Below, one piece after another: positions 41,227 through 49,350 of a DNA stretch of 64,000 nt. The stretch is taken from assembly GCF_020618475.1 (NCBI RefSeq), contig NZ_CP085335.1, positions 1,612,001 to 1,676,000 on the forward strand, read 5' to 3'. This DNA comes from Haladaptatus halobius (GTDB lineage Archaea; Halobacteriota; Halobacteria; Halobacteriales; Haladaptataceae). Positions within the stretch are counted from its first letter, which is position 1, and every line of letters starts with the position of its first letter. The notes beneath the pieces are model-generated. The model made no database searches and was not told where the DNA came from. It saw nothing but the letters and a program-made list of their open reading frames with translations. Made by a program: the position numbers and the translations under genes.

Positions 41227-42651
41227 ATGATCACCGCAGACAGGATGGCCGCGGTGGACGAGAACGCCGAGGCACTCGGCGTGCCGCGCAAGCAGTTGAT
41301 GGAGTCGAGCGGTAACGCCGTCGCCCGCGAGGTGCGCGACGTCGCCTCGCCGGGCGCGCGAGTGGTCGTCGTCGCGGGCCGAGGGAACAACGGCGGCGAC
41401 GCCTTCGTCGCCGCCCGATTTCTGGACGACTACGACGTGTCCGTGCTCCTGCTCGGCCGGGCCGAAACCATCGGCACCGACATCGCCCGCGAGAACTGGG
41501 ACGCACTTCAGCAGGCCGAGTACGACGCGACCGAGGTAACCGACTCCCGCGCCCTCGACCTGCCCGACTGCGACGTCGTCGTGGACGCCATGCTCGGAAC
41601 CGGCGTCACGGGAGCGCTGCGCGAACCCGAGGCGACCGCCGCCGAGACGATCAACGAGAGCGACGCGACCATCGTCGCGGTGGACGTCCCCTCGGGCGTG
41701 AACGCCGACACCGGAGAGGCGAAGGGCACCGCGGTCGACGCTGACCGGGTGATCACGTTCCACGACACGAAACCCGGCTTCGACGATCTCGACAGCGACG
41801 TGACGGTCGCGAATATCGGCATCCCCGACGCCGCCGAGCGGTTCGTCGGGCCGGGCGACCTCCGCGGCGTTCGCGGCGAAGTCGGCGGTCGGGTGTTCGT
41901 CATCGGGGGCGGACCGTTCACCGGCGCGCCCGCACTCGCGGCGCAGTCGGCCCTGCGCGCGGGGGCGGATCTCTCGTTCGTCGCCGCGCCGGACGCCGTG
42001 GCCGGCGAGATTCAGGGCTACGCCGAAGACCTCATCGTCCAACCCTACGAGGGCGACCGACTCACACCCGAGCAGGTCGACGGGCTGGTGGAGACGGCAG
42101 AGGGGTACGACGATACGGTCGTTCTCGGGCCGGGACTGGGCAACGCCGACGAGACCATCGAGGCGGCAAAGTCGTTCCTCGAATCGTTCACGGGGCGGGC
42201 AGTAGTGGACGCCGACGCCCTCCCCGCGATTCCCGACCTTGACACGGATGCGACGCTGGTCTGCACGCCGAATCGCAAGGAACTCGCGAAGATGGGCGGC
42301 CCGGACGCGGACGACCTGAGCGAGGCAACTGACGGTATCGAATCCCTCGCCGCCGACCTCGGCCACGTCGTGCTGACGAAGGGCGCGACCGACGTGGTGT
42401 CGGACGGCGAGCGAACGCGAGTCGTCCGAACCGGAAACACCGGGATGAAAGTCGGCGGAACCGGCGACGTGCTCGCCGGAATCGTCGCGGGGCTGTTCGG
42501 AACGGTGGACGCCTTCGACGCTGCCTGCGCCGGGTCGTACGTCAACGGGCGTGCTGGTGACCTACTGTACGACGAGCACGGGGAGGGTCTCCTCGCTTCC
42601 GATCTGCTCGATACCGTGCCCGCGGCCATCCGGGGTGAGTTCGATGGCTGA
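41227..42651 (+). CDS. nnr: bifunctional NAD(P)H-hydrate epimerase/dehydratase
   Basis: Protein of 474 residues that repairs hydrated NAD(P)H. The N-terminal YjeF_N epimerase domain (about 1-205) contains VVVAGRGNNGGDAFVAAR and VDVPSGVNADTG. The C-terminal ribokinase-like ADP-dependent dehydratase domain (about 210-474) contains GGGPFTGAPALAAQSALRAGAD, VLGPGLGN, LTKGATDVV and GTGDVLAGIVAG. The start at ATG 41227 follows an intergenic repeat. It overlaps moaC by 8 bases, so the two are coupled. Confidence 0.9.
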   Translation: MITADRMAAVDENAEALGVPRKQLMESSGNAVAREVRDVASPGARVVVVAGRGNNGGDAFVAARFLDDYDVSVLLLGRAETIGTDIARENWDALQQAEYDATEVTDSRALDLPDCDVVVDAMLGTGVTGALREPEATAAETINESDATIVAVDVPSGVNADTGEAKGTAVDADRVITFHDTKPGFDDLDSDVTVANIGIPDAAERFVGPGDLRGVRGEVGGRVFVIGGGPFTGAPALAAQSALRAGADLSFVAAPDAVAGEIQGYAEDLIVQPYEGDRLTPEQVDGLVETAEGYDDTVVLGPGLGNADETIEAAKSFLESFTGRAVVDADALPAIPDLDTDATLVCTPNRKELAKMGGPDADDLSEATDGIESLAADLGHVVLTKGATDVVSDGERTRVVRTGNTGMKVGGTGDVLAGIVAGLFGTVDAFDAACAGSYVNGRAGDLLYDEHGEGLLASDLLDTVPAAIRGEFDG

Positions 42652-43132
42652 CGCCGACGACCTGACCCACACCGACGAGGACGGCGAGGTGCAGATGGTG
42701 GACGTGGGCGACAAGCCCGACACGGCCCGCCGGGCGGTCGCCGAGGGCGAGATTCACCTCCGACGGTCGACCGTCGAGGCGATTCGCGCGGACGACCTAC
42801 AGAAAGGCGACGTGCTGGCGACGGCGAGAATCGGCGCGGTGCAGGCGGTGAAACACACGTGGGAGACGATTCCGATGTGCCACCAGATTCCCATCACGAA
42901 CGTCGAAACCGAGTTCGACGTTCGCGACGACCGCGTCGCGCTCTCGGTCGCGGTGGAGACGACCGGAAAGACGGGGTGCGAGATGGAGGCGCTGGAGGGC
43001 GTCACGACCGGACTGAACGTCGTCTGGGACATGGTGAAAGCAGCCGAGAAGGGCGACGATGGGAGGTATCCCGACACCGCGATTCGAAACGTCCGGGTGG
43101 TGGAAAAAGAGAAACGACAGCTTACGCGATAG
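42644..43132 (+). CDS. moaC: cyclic pyranopterin monophosphate synthase
   Basis: Protein of 162 residues that converts the MoaA product to cyclic pyranopterin monophosphate in molybdenum cofactor synthesis. Motifs are MVDVGDKPDTARRAVAEG, the active-site loops KHTWETIPMCHQIPITNVE, and GKTGCEMEALEGVTTGLNVVWDMVK. Start ATG 42644 lies inside the nnr 3' end (8-base overlap). It converges with an HxlR gene, the stop codons overlapping slightly. Confidence 0.92.
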   Translation: MADADDLTHTDEDGEVQMVDVGDKPDTARRAVAEGEIHLRRSTVEAIRADDLQKGDVLATARIGAVQAVKHTWETIPMCHQIPITNVETEFDVRDDRVALSVAVETTGKTGCEMEALEGVTTGLNVVWDMVKAAEKGDDGRYPDTAIRNVRVVEKEKRQLTR

Positions 43133-43496
43133 CCGAATCTCGGTCTTCGGCGGGGGTGAGATACTCCGTTCCCCAGTCGCGCATCGCGGTGATGACCGGT
43201 TGAAGCGACTCGCCGATCTGCGTCAGGGAGTATTCGACGCGCACCGGTTTCTCGTTCACGATCTCGCGGTTCACGAGCCGTTTTTCCTCCAGATCCTCCA
43301 GACTGTCCGACAGCACCTTGCTGGAGATGCCGTCCACCTCCTCTTTGATTGCGTTGAATCCAAGCGGGCCGTTTTCGAGGAGTCGATGCACGATGACGGG
43401 GTGCCACTTCTTCCCGACCAGTCGCGCCGTCGCGGTGATGGAACACCATTCTTCGCCCGCACACCACAGTTCGAGGGGCCGCACCGGTTCGCTCAT
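43122..43496 (-). CDS. HxlR-type transcriptional regulator
   Basis: Protein of 124 residues with the HxlR winged helix. WCSITATARLVGKKWHPVIVHRLLENGPLGFNAIKEEV is followed by the recognition helix SSKVLSDSLEDLEEKRLVNREIV, and the wing VRVEYSLTQIGESLQPVI. One Cys (CAGEEWC) precedes the fold; Cys in HxlR proteins can sense oxidants or aldehydes. I choose ATG 43496. Palindromes with the GTTAC/GTAAC half-site lie 47 bases upstream and again before the divergent small gene. Confidence 0.85.
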   Translation of the reverse strand: MSEPVRPLELWCAGEEWCSITATARLVGKKWHPVIVHRLLENGPLGFNAIKEEVDGISSKVLSDSLEDLEEKRLVNREIVNEKPVRVEYSLTQIGESLQPVITAMRDWGTEYLTPAEDRDSAIA

Positions 43497-43543
43497 AGCC
43501 GAACGTATTCGCCGCCGGCACAAAAAGTTACCCGCGACCACCG

Positions 43544-43560
43544 AGTTACGTTTCGTAACT
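43544..43560. promoter_or_regulatory. palindrome AGTTACG-TTT-CGTAACT, candidate HxlR operator
   Basis: A perfect 7-3-7 inverted repeat lies 47 bases upstream of the HxlR start codon. A further AGTTAC half-site occurs at 43526-43531. It is a strong candidate for autoregulation. Confidence 0.5.
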
Positions 43561-43748
43561 GCCGCGTTCCACGACCGCTCCGACGACTGGTCAGCTGAAA
43601 GTCCGACAAAACAAAGCCTCGTTCTCACTCTTCGACGCGTCTCCGGCCCGCTATCGACAGTCGAACGAAGTGAAATTTCCGGTATCTATTTTCACCGAAA
43701 CGTTTTCGTCCTCTGCCGACGGAGAGGTACCTGCAGAATCATGATAAT

Positions 43749-43780
43749 AGGTAACATTTATCAATGACTGGTTGTTACCT
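43749..43780. promoter_or_regulatory. inverted repeat AGGTAACA-N16-TGTTACCT
   Basis: A perfect 8-base inverted repeat with a 16-base spacer, sharing the GTAAC/GTTAC core with the palindrome at 43544. It ends 43 bases before the start of the small gene at 43824, so the HxlR protein may control that gene too. Confidence 0.45.
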
Positions 43781-43823
43781 ACTGCTGTATAGTAAGTCGA
43801 TTACGACACACTACCACTCTGGC

Positions 43824-43988
43824 ATGACCCCGAGCACGCACGAAGCAGACGACTCCCGACGAGATTGGACCGACGACCGATACGCCGAACTGGCGGTGCA
43901 GGACGACGCGCTCCTCATCTACGACCAGAAGAACCACCGCGCGTGGATTCGCTCCGACGGCGCGGTGTCGATCTCCTCGATGCTTTAA
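43824..43988 (+). CDS. small haloarchaeal protein (DUF7331-like)
   Basis: Protein of 54 residues. The core AELAVQDDALLIYDQKNHRAWIRSDGAVSI resembles small haloarchaeal proteins I recall as DUF7331, which share a DxxxIYDxxNxxAWI pattern. The stop codon overlaps the convergent hflX end by a few bases. It may be regulated by the divergent HxlR gene. Confidence 0.6.
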   Translation: MTPSTHEADDSRRDWTDDRYAELAVQDDALLIYDQKNHRAWIRSDGAVSISSML

Positions 43989-45280
43989 GCCGACGGCGCG
44001 GCCGTCAAGTCGCTCGCTTTCGCCCGCGACCGTTGCACGATGGACGGGCGGGCCTCGAACTCAACGACCACCTCGTCCTCCAGGTAGGTCACGTCCTCCA
44101 CCCGCGCGTGGTCGTGAACCCATGAGACGACGCTCATCGTGTCCTCGGTCATCGGCATGACGAGTCGTTCGAACTCCCAATCGGGGAGTTCGGCGTCGAT
44201 GCGGCGTTTCAGCGTCTCGACGTTCGACCCCTCCATCCCGCTGATGGCAACGGGGTTTGGCGCGAGCGCGGACAGCGCCGTCCGTTTCTCTTCCAGTTCC
44301 TCGTCGCTCACGGCGTCGATCTTGTTCAGCACCGTGACGATGGGCGCTTGGTTGCGCTCGTACAGCGTGTCGTGACAGGTGACGAGCTTATTGCGGATTT
44401 CGTCGACGGGTTCGCTCACGTCCACGACCAGCAGGACGAGGTCGGCGTAGTACACCGCGTCCAACGTGGATTTGAACGATTCGACCAGCCAGTGGGGCAG
44501 GTCTTGGATGAATCCGACCGTGTCCGTGACGAGCACGTCCCGTCGGTCGATGGCCGCCTTTCGCGTCGTCGTCCCGAGCGTGGTGAAGAGACGGTCTTCC
44601 GCCTCCGCGGTGGTGTCGAGGTCGGGGTGGAGGTCGTCGTTCTCGCCGATCTCCAGCTCTTCGGCGAGCTGTTGCAGCAGTGTCGATTTCCCGGCGTTCG
44701 TGTAGCCCGCGAGCGCCACCAGGTCGAATCCCGACTCCCGGCGCTTCTGTCGGCGATCCGCCTCCTTGTCGGCGATGGCGTCGAGTTCGTTCTTGATGCG
44801 GCTGATTTGGTCTTTGATGTCCTGTTCGTGGCTCTCGTCGTACTCGCCGAGACCCATGAAGCCGGGGCGCTCGTCGCGTTTGGCGAGACTCGTCTTCGCC
44901 TCGACGCGCGGTAGTTCGTACCGTAGCTCCGCCAGTTCGACCTGCAACTGCGCCTTGCGGGTCTGCGCGCGCTGACCGAAGATTTCGAGAATGAGTCGGA
45001 ACCGGTCGATGACCCGCGTGCCCTCGGGGAGACGCTGGCCCAGGTTGTACGTCTGGTACGGGCCGAGTTGGTTGTCGAAGACGACCAACTCGGTCCCCGT
45101 TTCGGCGACGGTTCCGGCCAGTTCGGTTACTTTCCCCTCGCCGAGCTGGAACGCGGCGTCTTCCTCGCGCGATTGGGTGAACTCGGCGGCGATGTCGTAG
45201 CCGGCGGCGCGGGTCAAATCCCGAAGCTCGGCGGTGTCGGCGGTTCCTGAGTCTACTCGTTTTGCCAGTATCGCTTTCAT
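43985..45280 (-). CDS. hflX: GTPase HflX
   Basis: Protein of 431 residues, a ribosome-associated GTPase that can split stalled ribosomes. The N-terminal domain (1-185) ends in a coiled coil (LQVELAELRYELPRVEAKTS, DQISRIKNELDAIADKEADRR). The G domain shows G1 GYTNAGKS (192-199), G3 DTVGF (about 253) and G4 NKID (about 320). Length matches archaeal HflX. Its ATG overlaps the stop of the DUF2209 gene (ATGA), so they are coupled. Confidence 0.92.
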   Translation of the reverse strand: MKAILAKRVDSGTADTAELRDLTRAAGYDIAAEFTQSREEDAAFQLGEGKVTELAGTVAETGTELVVFDNQLGPYQTYNLGQRLPEGTRVIDRFRLILEIFGQRAQTRKAQLQVELAELRYELPRVEAKTSLAKRDERPGFMGLGEYDESHEQDIKDQISRIKNELDAIADKEADRRQKRRESGFDLVALAGYTNAGKSTLLQQLAEELEIGENDDLHPDLDTTAEAEDRLFTTLGTTTRKAAIDRRDVLVTDTVGFIQDLPHWLVESFKSTLDAVYYADLVLLVVDVSEPVDEIRNKLVTCHDTLYERNQAPIVTVLNKIDAVSDEELEEKRTALSALAPNPVAISGMEGSNVETLKRRIDAELPDWEFERLVMPMTEDTMSVVSWVHDHARVEDVTYLEDEVVVEFEARPSIVQRSRAKASDLTAAPSA

Positions 45281-45642
45281 AGGAGTAGTTTGCGAGCGGC
45301 GTACGCGGCGTGGTGTGCGGCCTGCACGGTTTCACGTTCGGCTATGCTCTCGACGTACTTAAATTCCGTTTCGAGATACTGTTCGACCATCCACTTGGGC
45401 TCCTCGTAGAATTCGCCGCGTTCGGCGACGACCGGCCCCTCCGGCGGGGTCGGTAGGTCGTCGAGCACGGCGGCGACGATCTCCGTGACGGCGGAGAGCG
45501 TCGGTTGCTCGTGGCTGACGGCGAACCCCATTCCCTCGACGCATCGCAAACGTGTCGTCCCGACGATGGCGTGGACGGCGGCGGCGACCATCAGGTACTC
45601 GCCCCGCTCTTCGTGGCGACCGCTGATGTCGATGCCGACCAC
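45277..45642 (-). CDS. DUF2209 family protein
   Basis: Protein of 121 residues with GTG start at 45642. VGIDISGRHEERGEYLMVAAAVHAIVG at the N-terminus resembles an RNase H-like first strand with an Asp, and TEFKYVESIAERETVQAAHHAAYAARKLLL is the terminal helix. It matches archaeal DUF2209. Function unknown. It overlaps hflX by four bases. Confidence 0.78.
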   Translation of the reverse strand: MVGIDISGRHEERGEYLMVAAAVHAIVGTTRLRCVEGMGFAVSHEQPTLSAVTEIVAAVLDDLPTPPEGPVVAERGEFYEEPKWMVEQYLETEFKYVESIAERETVQAAHHAAYAARKLLL

Positions 45643-45887
45643 GTCAGCCGTGCCGGCTCTTCACTCCGATTCGTGCCGTGTTTCCGTGCACGTCTGCCCG
45701 TAAGCCATCGAGGTTCTTCAATCTCCCGCCGGGTGGAGGATTCGCGGCGGCTATCCGACGGTACAGGTCTCGATACGTACCTGTCGCCCGGCGAAATGCG
45801 AATTTCCCTTGAAGCGGCCTTCGAACGCGTTCTGTCATCTCTGAGAGACCAAAAAATTCTTAACGTGTCGATGTGCTGAATCGGACG

Positions 45888-46208
45888 ATGCAAATCGGAA
45901 TTGATCCCCAACAGCTCGGACTGGAGTTCGGGAGTGGTACCGTCATCGGCGGCGTCATCGGGTTCGCGGCCAAGAAGGTGGCGAAGCTGATCGCCGTCAT
46001 CGTCGGTCTCGAACTCGCCCTGTTCAAGTTCCTCGAATCGCACGGAATAATGACGGTCGATTGGGACAAGCTCTCCGCCGGCCTGCTCAAGACGGGCGAA
46101 GTCGCGGGAAGCGGGGCGCCGCCGTCGTGGATCACGACGCTGCTCTCGATGGTATCCGTGAGCGCCGGCTTCGTCGGCGGCTTCATGCTCGGCTTCCAAA
46201 AAGGATAG
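45888..46208 (+). CDS. FUN14 family membrane protein
   Basis: Protein of 106 residues with the FUN14 pattern: LGLEFGSGTVIGGVIGFAAKKVAKLIAVIVGLELALFKFLE (two glycine-rich membrane helices), then DWDKLSAGL, and a third segment WITTLLSMVSVSAGFVGGFMLGFQKG. Eukaryotic FUNDC1 is a mitophagy receptor; archaeal members have no known role. An AAAAAATTCTTAAC stretch at 45850-45863 is a likely promoter. It is convergent with gvpO1, with only one base between the stop codons. Confidence 0.82.
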   Translation: MQIGIDPQQLGLEFGSGTVIGGVIGFAAKKVAKLIAVIVGLELALFKFLESHGIMTVDWDKLSAGLLKTGEVAGSGAPPSWITTLLSMVSVSAGFVGGFMLGFQKG

Positions 46209-46209
46209 T

Positions 46210-46704
46210 CTACCGCTCTTGCTCGTCGCCCCGGCGATACCGCTCTTTGAGACGGTAGCCGGTTACGTCTCCCGATTCGCTCAAGGAAACCTCGTACTGC
46301 CCGAGGATGTCCTGCGTATCCGGAATCGCGCTCCGTTCTACCATCTCGACGCCGACCTCCCAGCCGTCATCGTCCTCGGTTATCTCGATGATTCCGTCAA
46401 GCGGACGTCCGACGAGATCCGACGCGACGCTCTCTATCGTCGTTCGAACGTCCATCACGTCGAAGTCGCCGTTTTGTGCTTCGTCCACGCTTTCACCCTC
46501 CTTGTTTTCGTCGCTCTCGCTCGATTCGCTTCCCGTCTCTTCCCCCCCGTCCACCGCAGTTTCGTCGGCCCTACTCGCTTCGTCGGCGTCATCTATCGTC
46601 TCGTCATCTGGGTCGTGCTGGTGGCAGAACCCGTCATCCTCTGCCGGGCGGGAACAGCGCTCGCCGGACTCGGTGAGCGCCCGGCATTGATCGGCTTCCG
46701 ACAT
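46210..46704 (-). CDS. gvpO: gas vesicle protein GvpO with N-terminal zinc finger
   Basis: Protein of 164 residues. The C-terminal domain (about 75-160) is halophile GvpO: TTIESVASDLVGRPLDGIIEITEDDDGWEVGVEMVERSAIPDTQDILGQYEVSLSE, then GYRLKERYRRGD. The N-terminal 30 residues hold C7, C17, C27 and H30 (CRALTESGERCSRPAEDDGF, then CHQH), a small zinc-binding finger seen in other haloarchaeal proteins. A Ser/Glu linker joins them. GvpO is required for gas vesicle formation in Halobacterium. It follows gvpA by 17 bases on the same strand. The zinc finger is unusual for GvpO. Confidence 0.82.
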   Translation of the reverse strand: MSEADQCRALTESGERCSRPAEDDGFCHQHDPDDETIDDADEASRADETAVDGGEETGSESSESDENKEGESVDEAQNGDFDVMDVRTTIESVASDLVGRPLDGIIEITEDDDGWEVGVEMVERSAIPDTQDILGQYEVSLSESGDVTGYRLKERYRRGDEQER

Positions 46705-46721
46705 GGTATCTCAGTGGCTAC

Positions 46722-46976
46722 TTACTCGGTGGTCGCTTTTACATCTACTTCCTCGAAGTCGACTTCCTCGCCCGCCTCGGCATGTTCTATCTTCGACATC
46801 TCCTTGGCGTAGTGGATGAACGTATCGACCGACGCGACGACGACGCGCGCCTCGACCGTCAGCACCTCGATACCGACGACGGAGATGCGTGCCCACACGT
46901 CGATGACGACACCCTTGTCGAGGATTCGATCCAGCACTTCCGCGAGACTGGACGAATCCGGATTTGTTCGTGCCAT
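46722..46976 (-). CDS. gvpA: gas vesicle structural protein GvpA
   Basis: Protein of 84 residues, the ribbed-shell subunit. The conserved core [53 protein letters not shown] is intact. The acidic C-terminus ([18 protein letters not shown]) replaces the usual Ala-rich tail. It diverges from a second gvpO at 47237; the 260 bases between carry the promoters. Confidence 0.92.
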   Translation of the reverse strand: MARTNPDSSSLAEVLDRILDKGVVIDVWARISVVGIEVLTVEARVVVASVDTFIHYAKEMSKIEHAEAGEEVDFEEVDVKATTE

Positions 46977-47236
46977 GGTTATCAGCGGGAATCCAATCCC
47001 CGTGTTTTCTAGTGCCGCCGGACGCTATTTGATGGTTCGGGCCGTGGTTGCAAGCCGTTTTTAAGGAGCGCCGAATTCATAATGAACGATCATTCCAGTG
47101 AAGTGAGGGATGTCGCGGTCGAAACGAGTCGTTACGCCGCCGTCAAATCGAGCACCGAACGGCGTCCGCCGAGAAATCGGCGATGCGGGCGCACGAGTTA
47201 TTGTCGTCGGTATCGACACACCAGTCGGGGGAGAGA
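46977..47236. promoter_or_regulatory. divergent gvp promoter region
   Basis: Intergenic space between gvpA (left) and gvpO2 (right). TTTTTAAG at 47058-47065 is the best TATA-like element for the rightward transcript. I find no clear match to the known GvpE-dependent upstream activating pattern, consistent with gvpE being absent. A 52-codon frame (47082-47240) overlaps the gvpO2 start but lacks coding character. Confidence 0.4.
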
Positions 47237-47653
47237 ATGAGCGAACGAACGGACGGCTCCGGAGACGGGTTCGGCGAAGTCGTCGACCGACTCACCGACG
47301 CCGTCGAAGAGTCCGAACGGGATGCAGGTAGTGAGATACCCGAGACGGACGGTAAGATAGGCGTAATCGACGCGCGGGACGTCGGACGAGCCGTCGCGGA
47401 AGACCTCACGGGCTTGCCGTTAGACGGCATCGTCGAGGTCGATGACCACGAAGAGGGGTGGCGCGTTATCGCCGAAGTGGTAAAGCGCCACTCGATTCCC
47501 GACACGCAGGACATCCTCGACCGGTACGTCATCAGTTTAGACACGACTGGGGGCGTTCGAGGCTACAGCCGCGTCGGTCGGTATCGTCGCGGAAACCTCG
47601 GCGAACAGCGGGAAATCTTCGCCGCTAACGACGCAGAAGGGGGGACAATATGA
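47237..47653 (+). CDS. gvpO: second gas vesicle protein GvpO
   Basis: Protein of 138 residues with the GvpO domain at about 50-125: ARDVGRAVAEDLTGLPLDGIVEVDDHEEGWRVIAEVVKRHSIPDTQDILDRYVISLD, then YSRVGRYRRGN. It lacks the zinc finger of the leftward copy and instead has an acidic N-terminus. Start ATG 47237. Its stop overlaps the next start (ATGA). A second GvpO beside the canonical one is uncommon. Confidence 0.8.
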   Translation: MSERTDGSGDGFGEVVDRLTDAVEESERDAGSEIPETDGKIGVIDARDVGRAVAEDLTGLPLDGIVEVDDHEEGWRVIAEVVKRHSIPDTQDILDRYVISLDTTGGVRGYSRVGRYRRGNLGEQREIFAANDAEGGTI

Positions 47654-48477
47654 GCCAAAACAACACACCAACGATGCGAGAACTGCTCGAAGAGAGCTTG
47701 GAAGAGGAGGAGAATGTCGAACGGCTGGTCGAAGAAATTATTCAGGGGGAAAGGGAGAACGGGGGAAACGTCGGACGCAACGTCGGCGGACTGATCGGCT
47801 GCGGGTTAGGGATGTATGTCGGGCGTAGACTCGGAAAGTCGCTCGGCACGACCATCGAAAGCCGTCTCAGCAAGAGCGAGAAGTCTGACGACTCCTCACG
47901 CGAACAACTTGTCCGCCAGCGCGTCCAGGACGCGTTCGAAGTTGGCAAGGAGGAGGCGGAGGAAATACTCGCTTCCGCACCCGCGGTCGAAAGCGACGAG
48001 AACGAGGGGAGCGACGAAGCCAAGAGCGAGTCCGGCGGTGAAAGCGGGGAAGAAGAAGCAGAAGCGGAAGCGGGCGAGGAAGAAACAGAGGACGAAACGA
48101 GTGAAGAAGCCGCAGAAGCACAGGAGGAAGAAGCAGAGTCGGAGACCGAAGAGGAGTCGAGCGAAGAGGAAGCGGAGTCAGAGACGAGCGAGGAAGAGGG
48201 AAAAAACTTAGAAGACGAGGGGGAAGCAGGAGAAGAAGAGAGGGAAGCCGAAGAGCAAGCAGAGGGAGAAGAGACGGAGGCCGAGGAGGAGGAGGGGGAA
48301 CCGGAAGCCGAAGAGGAAGAAACGGAACCCCGAGACGAAGAGAGGGAAGTCGAAGACGAGTCGAGCGCGGAGGTGACTGAGGGCGGTGTGAGTTTCGACG
48401 ACCTCTCGGACGAAGACCTCCAGTCGCTGGCGAACGACCTGCTCGACGAGATTCAGCAGCGAAAAGCCGCGCCGTGA
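47650..48477 (+). CDS. acidic glycine-zipper protein in the gvp locus, unknown
   Basis: Protein of 275 residues, not a known Gvp. Residues 1-35 are an acidic helix (MRELLEESLEEEENVERLVEEI). Residues 39-66 are glycine-rich (GGNVGRNVGGLIGCGLGMYV, then GRRLGKSLG), a glycine-zipper stretch that can lie in or on a membrane or hydrophobic surface. A helix follows (LVRQRVQDAFEVGKEEAEEIL). About residues 115-245 are almost pure Glu/Ala/Ser, and the end is SFDDLSDEDLQSLANDLLDEI. It is coupled to gvpO2 by a 4-base overlap. The hydrophobic GvpA shell is a plausible partner. Confidence 0.6.
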   Translation: MSQNNTPTMRELLEESLEEEENVERLVEEIIQGERENGGNVGRNVGGLIGCGLGMYVGRRLGKSLGTTIESRLSKSEKSDDSSREQLVRQRVQDAFEVGKEEAEEILASAPAVESDENEGSDEAKSESGGESGEEEAEAEAGEEETEDETSEEAAEAQEEEAESETEEESSEEEAESETSEEEGKNLEDEGEAGEEEREAEEQAEGEETEAEEEEGEPEAEEEETEPRDEEREVEDESSAEVTEGGVSFDDLSDEDLQSLANDLLDEIQQRKAAP

Positions 48478-48723
48478 CGACGAGCGATTCTTCCTTCTGA
48501 TTTCGAGTAGCGATTTCCGTGCGCCGCGAATGCGGTGGTCTACTCGAACGTGGCGGTCGCTTCGGCGGGTGGAATATTCGTCGCCGTGGAACGTCGTCCG
48601 CTCACCGCCTAATCGGCCTAACTGCCGCGAACGCGGCGTAGGCTTGCTGTTTCCGCCACACGACTTATTAGCGCCCGTCACGTCCTTTCGCACTAGAGGA
48701 CAGCCGTCGCCGTCCTGATAACG
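48478..48723. promoter_or_regulatory. intergenic region before gvpF
   Basis: About 246 bases. ACTTATTA near 48662-48669 is a TATA-like element about 55 bases before the gvpF start. It suggests that the gvpF-M operon has its own promoter. Confidence 0.35.
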
Positions 48724-49350
48724 ATGAGTTCGAACCGATACGTCTACGGGGTGATCGAACAGAACGAGTTCGAGTTCGACGCCGACGCGGTGGGTGACGC
48801 GGATCGAGTGTACACCGTCAATTACCGAACGCTCTCCGCCGTCGTCTCGGACATCGACACGACCGACCCCGAACGAACCGACGAGGACAGCAAAGCGCAC
48901 GACGAGGTGCTCCGTCGTGTACTCGAACGCGACGACGTGGACGCTGTCGTCCCAATGCAGTTCGGGATGGCGTTCAAGGACAACCGAACCCTGAAGACCG
49001 TCCTCCGCGGCGCGAGACGGGCGTTCACGAAAGCCCTCCGCGAGGTGGACGGCCACGTCGAACTCGGCGTCAAACTCGTCGCCAACGAGGATGCCAACCT
49101 CCCCCGCGAGGAGATCCGCGACGACGTGGGGGGACGACTGTCGGAAATCACGGCGGGCGAGACGGATGACGACCTGTTCAGCGATCGACTCGTGTTGAAC
49201 CGCTCGTACCTCGTCGCCCAAGACGACCGCGAAGCGTTCGGCGAGGTCGTGGACGACGTGCGCGAGGAGTACGGCGACCTCACCGTCCAGTACACCGGAC
49301 CGTGGGCACCGTACAACTTCGTGGACATCGAGATCGGAGCGCAACGATGA
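48724..49350 (+). CDS. gvpF: gas vesicle protein GvpF
   Basis: Protein of 208 residues of the GvpF/GvpL family. It opens with SNRYVYGVIEQNEFEFDADAVGD, has ALREVDGHVELGVKLVANED in the middle, and closes with LTVQYTGPWAPYNFVDIEIG, the family signature. GvpF/L proteins are accessory factors that bind GvpA early in assembly. It overlaps gvpG by four bases. Confidence 0.88.
   Translation: MSSNRYVYGVIEQNEFEFDADAVGDADRVYTVNYRTLSAVVSDIDTTDPERTDEDSKAHDEVLRRVLERDDVDAVVPMQFGMAFKDNRTLKTVLRGARRAFTKALREVDGHVELGVKLVANEDANLPREEIRDDVGGRLSEITAGETDDDLFSDRLVLNRSYLVAQDDREAFGEVVDDVREEYGDLTVQYTGPWAPYNFVDIEIGAQR

Noticed and set aside
41197..42366. 389-codon frame opposite nnr
   Set aside because: Shadow of a conserved enzyme; no coding features.
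47082..47240. 52-codon basic frame whose stop overlaps the gvpO2 start
   Set aside because: Arg-rich shadow-like composition in a promoter region; no homologue known to me.
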